A stretch of DNA of 64,000 nucleotides, from the NCBI GenBank assembly GCA_902196205.1, contig CABIKM010000026.1:62001-126000 (forward strand). The letters are read 5' to 3'. Below are positions 57,657 through 64,000 of the stretch, one piece after another. A model generated the notes under the pieces. The model was given only the letters and a program-made list of their open reading frames with translations, was not told the origin of the DNA and did not search any database. This DNA is from Candidatus Methylomirabilis lanthanidiphila. Its GTDB lineage: Bacteria > Methylomirabilota > Methylomirabilia > Methylomirabilales > Methylomirabilaceae. Made by a program: the position numbers and the translations under genes. Numbering within the stretch: the first letter of the stretch is position 1; the number at the start of each line of letters is the position of its first letter.

Positions 57657-57736
57657 AAACTTGGTTTTTTCCTAAGCACAGCAAGAGCGTAAGTATTCCG
57701 TATGAGTTGAAGGTTCTTTGGAGGAAGCATGTTCCG

Positions 57737-59383
57737 ATGACACATAGAATCAACAGCATTACAGCCAAAATTTCGTCCCAGAATACTGAACAGTTGAAGG
57801 CCGCCTTGGCGGAGGTGTTGACGCTTGCCGACCTCACTTCGGAAGAAAAGCGAGAGTTGGCGGCGGCGGTGTCCACCACCTTCTACCGTGACCACGCCGG
57901 CGATGAGGCGCTCGCGCAACTCATTGACCAGGGCGAGTCGGTTCTGGCCTCCATGGGTCCAGAGGTCGCCGAATGGGTGATCGAGCAACTTGTCGAGGCC
58001 GATGCGGAATCCGCGGAGCATTTTGCCGGCGCCTTGGGCCAGATCGGCGCGCCTGTTGTAGATCTGCTTCGCTCATGGTTCGACACGAGCAGGAGCGACG
58101 ATTATGCCCGGATCAACCTCCTGTTGGCAGCCGGGCGTTTCACCGATCCGGCCATTGCCAGAATCCTACCTGAGGTCTTGCGATGCGCGGAATCCGGCAA
58201 CAAACAGGTGAAGTCCGCCGCCTTTTACTGCGTGGGACGGATCTTTAACCGCATTCCCCCTGAGACGATCAGTGACGCAAATCGATCGACGCTGTTCGAC
58301 ACATTGTTCGCCGGCCTTGCGGACCCGTCGCCCCTTGTCCGCCGACACGCCGTACGCGCCATCGGGAAAGGCGTTCGCAACTCCTATTTCACGCCGGAGC
58401 AGGTGGAGAAGAGTCACAACGCCTTCCGTACTATCCTCGGAATGGATCAGTTCGACTGGGACAATGCCTTTATTGTCCGCAGTGAAGCCGAATATCAACT
58501 GCACTTCTGCCAGCATGGCCTGGATGCAAGTGAGAACCTGCCCAAGGGCAGGTATTACCAGGATTTTTCGATACTTGAAAAGCGGGAGCTGTGTGCCAAC
58601 ACCTACTATTTCAAGGTGAACGCGCCGCTTTTGGCCAAAAAGATACAGGCCGGACAGTTCATCATTATGCGTCCCAACTACGACAGCGAACGCATCCCCC
58701 TATCCATTGCAGGATGGGACAGAGACAAGGGATACATCGAGATCGTCATCATGGCGGCGGGCAGGACCTCCACCGAGGCCACGCAGAAAAATGTGGGTGA
58801 CCGTTTTCAGGACGTTGTCGGGCCGCTGGGCCAGCGCTCGCATGTCGCCAAATACGAGGGCGCCTGTGTGGTGCTCGGCGGCGGCTACGGCACGGGCGCC
58901 GTGATTCCCACAGCGCGGGATTTGAGGGCGCTCGGCAATAAGGTCTACGGCGTAGTGGGCGCCCGCACGAAGGACCTGTTGATTCTGGTGGATGAACTCA
59001 AGGCGGTGTGCGATGAGGTGTTCGTCACCACCAATGACGGGTCGGTCGGGATTCAAGGATTCGTCACCCATGCGCTGGAAGCGATCATGGCGAGGGAGAA
59101 GGTCTCCATGACGTTGGCGGTCGGCCCCGTGCCGATGATGATGGCTGTCGCCAGGATGACGGAGGGGAAGGGGATTGAGGCATGGGTCTCGCTAAACGCC
59201 ATCATGGTGGACGGCACCGGCATGTGCGGCGCCTGCCGGGTGACGGTGGGCGGGAAAACCAGGTTCGCCTGCTACCACGGGCCAGATTTCAATGCGCACC
59301 AGGTGGACTTTAACGAGTTGATGAAGCGCCAGCAGATGTTCGTCGAGCAAGAAAAGATCGCCTTCCAGGCGATGCAGCGATAA
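57737..59383 (+). CDS. HEAT-like repeat domain fused to NfnA/SudB-type FAD/NAD-binding electron-transfer subunit
   Basis: 548 residues, about twice the usual length of this family. Residues ~1-265 are helical with HEAT-like pairs (for example DPSPLVRRHAVRAIGKGVR at ~196-214 and GNKQVKSAAFYCVGRIF). Residues ~275-548 match the dihydroorotate-dehydrogenase-type electron-transfer subunit: RELCANTYYFKV, AGQFIIMRP and PLSIAGW for FAD, LGGGYGTGAVIPTA for NAD(P), and cysteines 497, 500 and 512 in MCGAC and FAC for a [2Fe-2S] cluster. With the next gene it should form an NfnAB/sulfide-dehydrogenase-like complex moving electrons between NAD(P)H, ferredoxin or a sulfur compound. A three-codon frame (ATG TTC CGA TGA) sits in front, its stop overlapping the ATG at 57737. 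Confidence 0.85.
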   Translation: MTHRINSITAKISSQNTEQLKAALAEVLTLADLTSEEKRELAAAVSTTFYRDHAGDEALAQLIDQGESVLASMGPEVAEWVIEQLVEADAESAEHFAGALGQIGAPVVDLLRSWFDTSRSDDYARINLLLAAGRFTDPAIARILPEVLRCAESGNKQVKSAAFYCVGRIFNRIPPETISDANRSTLFDTLFAGLADPSPLVRRHAVRAIGKGVRNSYFTPEQVEKSHNAFRTILGMDQFDWDNAFIVRSEAEYQLHFCQHGLDASENLPKGRYYQDFSILEKRELCANTYYFKVNAPLLAKKIQAGQFIIMRPNYDSERIPLSIAGWDRDKGYIEIVIMAAGRTSTEATQKNVGDRFQDVVGPLGQRSHVAKYEGACVVLGGGYGTGAVIPTARDLRALGNKVYGVVGARTKDLLILVDELKAVCDEVFVTTNDGSVGIQGFVTHALEAIMAREKVSMTLAVGPVPMMMAVARMTEGKGIEAWVSLNAIMVDGTGMCGACRVTVGGKTRFACYHGPDFNAHQVDFNELMKRQQMFVEQEKIAFQAMQR

Positions 59384-59398
59384 GGGAGAGGCGTCGAT

Positions 59399-60901
59399 AT
59401 GGCAGACGTGAGCAAAGGACTCAGTTCAAAGGAGCGGATGAAGAAGCCGCGCAACCATATGCCTCTCCATGAGGCAGGGCTGCGCATTCACACCTGGGAA
59501 GAGGTGCCCGTCGGCTACTCAATGGAGCAGGCCATGGACGAGGCCATACGGTGCATTCAGTGCAAGAAGCCTGAATGCGTGCCCGCGTGTCCTGTGGGTA
59601 TCAATATCCCTGCCTTCATCAAATTAGTTGAGGAGGGGGATGTTGCCGGCGCGGCAAAGAAGATTCGAGAGACCAACTTTCTTCCGGCTGCCTGTGGCCG
59701 TGTATGCCCTCAGGATAAGCAGTGCGAGGCCGTGTGTGTGGTAGGCAAAAAGAACGATCCGGTCGGCATTGGCAATCTGGAGCGGTTCGTGGCGGACTAC
59801 GAGCGGGAGCACAAGCTGGACCGTATTCCGGCGATGCCGCCCCCCACCGGCAAGCGGGTGGCCATCATCGGCTCCGGTCCCTCGGGGATGACCTGCGCCT
59901 ACGAGCTTCGTACCCGCGGCCATGAGGTGACGGTGTTCGAGGCCTTCCACCGGGGCGGGGGCGTGATGGTCTACGGCATCCCGCGATTCCGCCTGCCGCT
60001 GGAGGTCATCGACGAAGACCTCAAACTCCTCGAAGATATGGGGGTTGAGTTCGTCTACAATATGGTCATCGGTAAGATCCTCACCATCGATGACCTGCTG
60101 GAAACGGAAGGGTTTGATGCGGTGTTCATTGGAACCGGCGCGGGTCTGCCAAAGATGCTGGGCATTCCCGGCGAAAACCTGAATGGCATCTATTCCGCCA
60201 ACGAGTATCTCACCAGAATCTATTTGATGCACGCCAATGAGTTTCCGCACTCGCCCACGCCCCTCTACCAAGGCAAGAAGATGGCGGTCATCGGCGCGGG
60301 CAACACCGCCATGGACGTGCTCCGCACCGGCAAGAGGCTTGGGGCGGATGTCACCTGTTACTACCGCCGCTCCCATGAGGAGGCCCCGGCCAGGACGGAA
60401 GAGCTGGAGCATGCCGAGCAGGAGTTCGTCGACTTCAAGTGGCTTTCCAACCCTGTCGAGTTCATCGGCGACGAGCGCCACTTCGTCAAAGGTATCAGGT
60501 GCGAGGTGATGAAGCTGTCCGAACCGGATGAGTCGGGCAGACGAAAGCCTCTTCCAACCGGCGAGTATTTTATCGATGAGGTAGATACGGTGGTCTTCTC
60601 ACTGGGATGCGACGTGAACCCGGTCATTCCCAGCCATACGCCTGAGCTTCGCACCAACAAGTGGGGCGTCGTGATGGTGGATCACGCGACCTACCACACC
60701 AGCAAAAAGGGGGTCTTCGCCGGCGGCGACGTCATTACCGGCGGGTCCACGGTGATCCTGGCCATGGGACAGGCGAAGCATGCCGCCAAACATATCCATG
60801 AATACCTCATGGGCCAGTTCAACTATGAGCTGAATATTCCGACCGATCCTAACGCCCCCGGCGTGCAGTGGGAAGGCCGCTTCGCCAAGGGGAAGCGATA
60901 A
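59399..60901 (+). CDS. NfnB/GltD-like FAD- and Fe-S-dependent NADPH oxidoreductase subunit
   Basis: 500 residues. N-terminal cysteine sets (CIQCKKPECVPACPVG and CGRVCPQDKQCEAVC) bind two [4Fe-4S] clusters; two Rossmann folds follow, IIGSGPSGMTCAYELRTRG for FAD and VIGAGNTAMDVLRTG for NADPH, and FAGGDVITGGSTVILAMGQ ends the flavin site. This is the glutamate-synthase small-subunit type used in NfnAB and SudAB. It lies 15 bp after the partner subunit. Without a glutamate synthase large subunit nearby, electron bifurcation or sulfide/polysulfide chemistry is more likely than glutamate synthesis, but sequence alone does not decide. Confidence 0.9.
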   Translation: MADVSKGLSSKERMKKPRNHMPLHEAGLRIHTWEEVPVGYSMEQAMDEAIRCIQCKKPECVPACPVGINIPAFIKLVEEGDVAGAAKKIRETNFLPAACGRVCPQDKQCEAVCVVGKKNDPVGIGNLERFVADYEREHKLDRIPAMPPPTGKRVAIIGSGPSGMTCAYELRTRGHEVTVFEAFHRGGGVMVYGIPRFRLPLEVIDEDLKLLEDMGVEFVYNMVIGKILTIDDLLETEGFDAVFIGTGAGLPKMLGIPGENLNGIYSANEYLTRIYLMHANEFPHSPTPLYQGKKMAVIGAGNTAMDVLRTGKRLGADVTCYYRRSHEEAPARTEELEHAEQEFVDFKWLSNPVEFIGDERHFVKGIRCEVMKLSEPDESGRRKPLPTGEYFIDEVDTVVFSLGCDVNPVIPSHTPELRTNKWGVVMVDHATYHTSKKGVFAGGDVITGGSTVILAMGQAKHAAKHIHEYLMGQFNYELNIPTDPNAPGVQWEGRFAKGKR

Positions 60902-60919
60902 ACTCAGTTCAGAAGCTCA

Positions 60920-61216
60920 TCAGGCATATCCGCGGTACGGCTCTGCAAGCAGACGTATCCCAAGCGGGCGGTATAAGAGAATATGGGTAAGCGCAATCTC
61001 CGGCCCGAGGCGCTCTACTCTGGTCTCAATTAGCTCGAACTCCCGCGCCTCTCCAAGGCCAAGCGTGTTGAGTCGCTCCGCCTCTGATCGACAGACATCC
61101 CCAGGCGTCGGTCGGCTCGCGGGATAGGCGTCTGTGTGGTGCGCGATGAGCGCCTGCCAGTGTTCGTCGCCGGCGCGTTCGACCGCTTCTCGTATCGATT
61201 CACGCGTATAAGCCAT
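60920..61216 (-). CDS. Small hypothetical protein
   Basis: 98 residues from the ATG at 61216, with GGAGGGG upstream. I do not recognise a family. It is charged and probably helical (RESIREAVERAGDEHWQALIA, then GEAREFELIETRVERLG), without signal peptide or membrane segment. It converges on the flavoprotein operon with 18 bp between stops. A longer in-frame start at 61462 would run through a dispersed repeat and is unlikely. Confidence 0.55.
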   Translation of the reverse strand: MAYTRESIREAVERAGDEHWQALIAHHTDAYPASRPTPGDVCRSEAERLNTLGLGEAREFELIETRVERLGPEIALTHILLYRPLGIRLLAEPYRGYA

Positions 61217-61286
61217 ACCTTGCCCCTCCTTCAGATCAATTGTGCAATTGTATTTTAGCACCATCGGCTCGAAAGTTCCCCCACCG

Positions 61287-61434
61287 TCATTGCGAGGGAG
61301 CAGAGCGACCGAAGCAATCCGACCCGAAGGGTCATCCCGAGTGTAACGAGGGATCTCGTAGGAGATTGCTTCGGCTTCGCCTCGCAACGACACTGCGTGT
61401 CGGATTGCCGCGCTCCCTCCGGTCGCTCGCAATG
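61287..61434. repeat. Dispersed repeat with TCATTGCGAGG/GCTCGCAATGA ends (copy 3)
   Basis: A 148-bp element beginning TCATTGCGAGG and ending GCTCGCAATGA, with internal related pieces (ATTGCTTCGGCTTCGCCTCG, GAAGGGTCATCCCGAGTG). It looks like a nested or doubled copy of the element at 44690-44799. It occupies much of the 350-bp gap before purU. Confidence 0.7.
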
Positions 61435-61566
61435 ACAGAGCATGAAGAACGTGCACGGTCATGAGCGTGCCGGCGCATGCGGCATTGGTAGCCCGCCTTT
61501 GCCCTTGCGATATCCCCGAATTCGGACTACGCTTCTTCTGTCGCGGTTCTGAATGGAGGAGAGTTT

Positions 61567-62427
61567 ATGACGTTGAGCGATCGCGCCCGTTTACTCATCT
61601 CGTGTCCTGATCGTCCAGGCATCGTTGCGGCAGTCTCGCAGTGCTTGTTTGACCAGGGCGCCAATATTGTGCATTCAGACCAGCATACGACTGATCCGGA
61701 GGGGGGCGTCTTCTTCATGCGGATCGAGTTCGACCTTCCGGAGCTGGACAACCGTGGCACTGAGCTGGAGAGGGCTTTTGAGCCGGTCGCCAGCCGGTTC
61801 CGGATGGATTGGAGGCTGGCGTACGCAGCCCGCGTCAAGCCCCTGGCCATCTTTGTGTCGAAGGAGGACCACTGCCTTTTAGAGTTGCTGTGGCGATGGA
61901 GGGCGGGAGATATGGCCGCAGACATCGCCATGGTGGTGAGCAATCACCCCGACCTGCGCGAACTTGTCGAGGCTTACGGTATTCCTTTTCACCACATCGC
62001 GGTCACGCGGGAAAGACTCGATCAGGCCGAGACCGCACAGCTTCAACTGGTCGACGGCAAGGTTGACGTGATTGTCCTGGCCCGGTATATGCGAATCCTC
62101 TCGCCATCGTTCATCAGCCGTTTTCCCAACCGGATTATCAATATCCACCACAGCTTTTTGCCGGCCTTTGCCGGGGCGGATCCCTACGCGCAGGCGTACT
62201 CACGCGGGGTCAAGTTGATCGGCGCCACGGCGCATTACGCAACCGACGCGCTGGATGCCGGGCCGATCATCGGGCAGGATGTGGAGCGGGTGGATCACCG
62301 TCACAATGTGGAAGACCTGAAGCGCATCGGCCGCCATGTGGAGCGGATGGTGCTGGCGCGGGCCGTCGCCTGGCACCTGGAGGACAAGGTGCTGGTCCAC
62401 GGCAACAAGACCGTGGTGTTTGCCTAG
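61567..62427 (+). CDS. purU: Formyltetrahydrofolate deformylase
   Basis: 286 residues. An N-terminal ACT domain ([26 protein letters not shown], here 17 or so key positions) is followed by the formyltransferase-like catalytic domain with [11 protein letters not shown], the catalytic [10 protein letters not shown], and [20 protein letters not shown] with its active Asp. The enzyme hydrolyses 10-formyl-THF to formate and THF. GGAGGAGAG precedes the ATG. It stands alone. Confidence 0.95.
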   Translation: MTLSDRARLLISCPDRPGIVAAVSQCLFDQGANIVHSDQHTTDPEGGVFFMRIEFDLPELDNRGTELERAFEPVASRFRMDWRLAYAARVKPLAIFVSKEDHCLLELLWRWRAGDMAADIAMVVSNHPDLRELVEAYGIPFHHIAVTRERLDQAETAQLQLVDGKVDVIVLARYMRILSPSFISRFPNRIINIHHSFLPAFAGADPYAQAYSRGVKLIGATAHYATDALDAGPIIGQDVERVDHRHNVEDLKRIGRHVERMVLARAVAWHLEDKVLVHGNKTVVFA

Positions 62428-62622
62428 TCGCCGTTTCGGTGGCCGTTTGGCCCCCGTTTATACTCCCTTTCTCTGCCCGCGCTGGCAGATAACGGACCAA
62501 GCTCAGCGGCGGTGCGCAGCACTGTAGGCAAGCCTTTTCTCTTGTCGGCGTCTAACTACGCGAACCCGCGGGCATGCGAAGCGCGACCAACGGGTGCAGC
62601 GCCAGATAGATAAGTCCTGAGA

Positions 62623-62835
62623 CTACGCGAAGATCATTCGCCGCCCCTTCGGCATGGGAATAGGATCACCGAATTCTCGCGCCGTGTCGATCCAGAGACG
62701 GATGGCCTCTTGGGCATTGGCCAGTGCGGTCTCGTGCGTCGCCCCGTGCGCCGAACAGCTCGGCAACTCAGGTACGTCTGCGACGAATACCTGGTCTTCT
62801 TCGCTCCAGTAGATGATCACTTCGTACTTGTTCAT
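62623..62835 (-). CDS. HicB-family antitoxin-like protein (orphan)
   Basis: 70 residues. The fold-defining pattern YEVIIYWSEEDQVFVADVPE and LPSCSAHGATHETALANAQE is that of the degenerate RNase H-like HicB domain. No HicA toxin gene is adjacent, so it is an orphan or acts with an unlinked partner. The start codon lies inside GCGTTATGA, which resembles an integron core site, and a GTTAGAC follows the gene on its strand (62556-62550). Confidence 0.85.
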   Translation of the reverse strand: MNKYEVIIYWSEEDQVFVADVPELPSCSAHGATHETALANAQEAIRLWIDTAREFGDPIPMPKGRRMIFA

Positions 62836-62924
62836 AACGCCTACCCTCCAAGCCGATACTTCAGGATCACGGCCCGCACCGGTCTAACGCGATGCCGCTC
62901 TTGGGCAGCGCGTCGCGTCGTCCA

Positions 62925-63395
62925 CTACCTGTCGCCGAGTACGGTGTCCAGTGCGGCTTCAAAGCGATCAAAGTCGATCTCCTCAACCGGCGCAACGAAC
63001 ATCTGGCGAAAGCCGCGTTGCTGATCCCACTTGGGGCCAAAGAGGCGCACGGCAGTATAGAAGAGGAGGGCGCGCTCCTTCGACGTCCCGTCTGCAAGCA
63101 TCGCCTCATAGAACATCCGATGCGCTTCCTTGGAGGTCTTCTCCCGGCGATCACAGGCAACGTCATGGACGACGCTGGCCCGGCGGTAGTCGCCAATGAA
63201 AGGTGTCCCAACAACCTTCGACCAGACGACTTCCGGAATACTCGCGCCGTCCACCTGCTCGCCAAGGTGTGCCGCCCACCTGTAACCTGTGCTGTCGATG
63301 AAGGCGAACTCGCTCAGCATCTCCATCTTGCGGTCTTCGCCAGATTCGACTAACCACCGCGTCTCAACGTCTCCTTCAAAGTGCGGATCGGGCAT
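62925..63395 (-). CDS. DUF1353 family protein
   Basis: 156 residues. The DUF1353 landmarks are present: WAAHLGEQVDGASIP, the GDYRRASVVHDVACD block with its conserved His-Asp, and DRREKTSKEAHRMFYEAML. In phage and integron contexts such proteins occur as small accessory genes; the function is unknown. Its ATG overlaps the end of an inverted-core pair (GTTATGC), as in gene cassettes. Confidence 0.85.
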   Translation of the reverse strand: MPDPHFEGDVETRWLVESGEDRKMEMLSEFAFIDSTGYRWAAHLGEQVDGASIPEVVWSKVVGTPFIGDYRRASVVHDVACDRREKTSKEAHRMFYEAMLADGTSKERALLFYTAVRLFGPKWDQQRGFRQMFVAPVEEIDFDRFEAALDTVLGDR

Positions 63396-63485
63396 AACGT
63401 CCCCCCTTCGTCGTGTTGTCCCGTGTCGCTTTCACGCAGAGCTAGCCGGCGCTGCGCAGCACCGGTATTGAGTGCCATGTTATGC
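63392..63485 (-). repeat. attC-like recombination site between higA and DUF1353
   Basis: GCATAAC (63392-63398) and GTTATGC (63479-63485) are perfect inverse copies about 94 bp apart, with the near-palindrome CCGGCGCTGCGCAGCACCGG inside. This is the outer geometry of an integron attC site, and the start codon of DUF1353 lies in its R' core. The inner L boxes are not obvious and no integrase is in the window. Confidence 0.45.
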
Positions 63486-63514
63486 ATTGGCTTGACGATG
63501 GCGGCACCGACACC

Positions 63515-63811
63515 TCACACATGCGCCAACTCGGCCACTGCCTTCAATTGCTTGCCCATGACCGCCTCGGCGGTTTTCAGGTCATAGGTCGCTTGCAAGT
63601 TGAGCCAGTATTGCGGCGACTGACTAAACGCCCGGCCGAACAATAACGCCAATTCCGCCGTTACTGGGCGCGCGCCGTTGACAACGTGCGACACCCGCAT
63701 GGGGGACACGCCAATGGCGCGAGCGAACTGCGCTTGAGAAATGCCCAGTTCATCGAGGATTTCGCGCAGGAACGCTCCCGGATGCATGGGTGGCAAACCG
63801 TTCTTCAACAT
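63515..63811 (-). CDS. higA: HigA-family antitoxin (XRE helix-turn-helix)
   Basis: 98 residues. The helix-turn-helix (LGISQAQFARAIGVSPMRVSHVVNG) is preceded by MHPGAFLREILDE, the signature of HigA/VapI antitoxins, and followed by the GRAFSQSPQYWLNLQATYDL tail. AGGAGG precedes the ATG. It should bind and repress its own operon. The partner toxin gene upstream is only a remnant here. Confidence 0.92.
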   Translation of the reverse strand: MLKNGLPPMHPGAFLREILDELGISQAQFARAIGVSPMRVSHVVNGARPVTAELALLFGRAFSQSPQYWLNLQATYDLKTAEAVMGKQLKAVAELAHV

Positions 63812-63823
63812 CAGGGCCTCCTG

Positions 63824-63889
63824 TCAGTGGTAGTCAACGATCTCGACATCGAACGCATCGCCCCGCTCGAAGCGAAAGCATACGCGCCA
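63824..63889 (-). pseudogene. higB: higB toxin remnant (C-terminal end)
   Basis: The 21 codons before the TGA at 63826-63824 encode WRVCFRFERGDAFDVEIVDY plus His, the typical end of a RelE-like HigB toxin, ending 12 bases before higA. Immediately upstream the frame has a TAG (63892-63890) where HigB proteins have Gln (IND-Q-WR), and beyond that the sequence no longer resembles HigB. The toxin is therefore inactive unless a sequencing error is involved. Confidence 0.65.
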
Positions 63890-64000
63890 CTAGTCGTTAA
63901 TGGGGATTGGGTGGCGGGGCCCCAATCGTCAGTTGACCGGCGACGCGCTCGTGCGGCGTCCGGTCGAGCGTCGAGTTGGGCCACGCCCCGACTTCGGTAG

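Overview
The window looks like a GC-rich Gram-negative bacterial chromosome: it has a lipoprotein signal peptidase, an outer-membrane barrel protein, a mreBCD/PBP2/RodA elongasome, and sigma-54 regulators. Gene content and the style of dispersed repeats remind me of the NC10 group (Candidatus Methylomirabilis-like). That is an impression, not a demonstrated assignment. No rRNA, CRISPR array, intact prophage or intact insertion sequence was seen.

Layout. 1-2.2 kb: end of hisZ, then purA and tRNA-Lys. 2.2-8.2 kb: accessory cargo (secreted serine protease; DUF2950/DUF3300 pair) behind the tRNA, with two degenerate copies of the tRNA 3' end at 5.4 and 8.2 kb, suggesting stepwise island accretion. 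8.3-17.6 kb: queE-queC, htrA, a flippase-like membrane protein, DUF3386, a methyltransferase, a secreted esterase behind a sigma-54-type promoter, and panE. 17.7-31 kb: a defence island on the minus strand. 31.1-39 kb: sigma-54 two-component pair, NUDIX, a frameshifted alpha/beta hydrolase, metallophosphoesterase, TauE/SafE, and a periplasmic PpiD/SurA-like chaperone. 39.2-49.3 kb: mreB-mreC-mreD-mrdA-rodA, then ileS-lspA-rluD. 49.3-57.4 kb: transposase remnant, then a sensory cluster (NtrC-type regulator, receiver, hybrid-less kinase, substrate-binding protein, outer-membrane protein). 57.7-60.9 kb: an NfnAB/SudAB-like flavoprotein pair whose first member carries an unusual N-terminal HEAT-like domain. 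61.5-64 kb: purU, then small cassette-like genes (HicB, DUF1353, HigA) with integron-like core sites.

Most notable: the defence island reads hsdR - hsdMS - RloC-like ATPase - [repeat] - SIR2 - HerA - [repeat] - DUF6978-like - DUF1828/DUF1829 - radC. Each repeat is a fossil junction in which the first 13 codons of a radC gene are fused to the last ~45 codons of an hsdS gene; 127 bp are identical between the two copies. The island is therefore a tandem stack of units of the form hsdS-tail / cargo / radC-head, as if defence modules were loaded one after another at the hsdS-radC boundary by recombination in these shared ends. Two cargos are recognisable anti-phage modules (RloC/PrrC-like ATPase; SIR2-HerA). 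The third (DUF6978-like plus DUF1828/1829) has no function I know of and is a candidate new defence pair by position.

Several genes show small lesions worth checking: a probable one-base frameshift at an A6 tract near the end of herA, a one-base loss that removes the catalytic histidine of an alpha/beta hydrolase, and a stop codon in a higB remnant.
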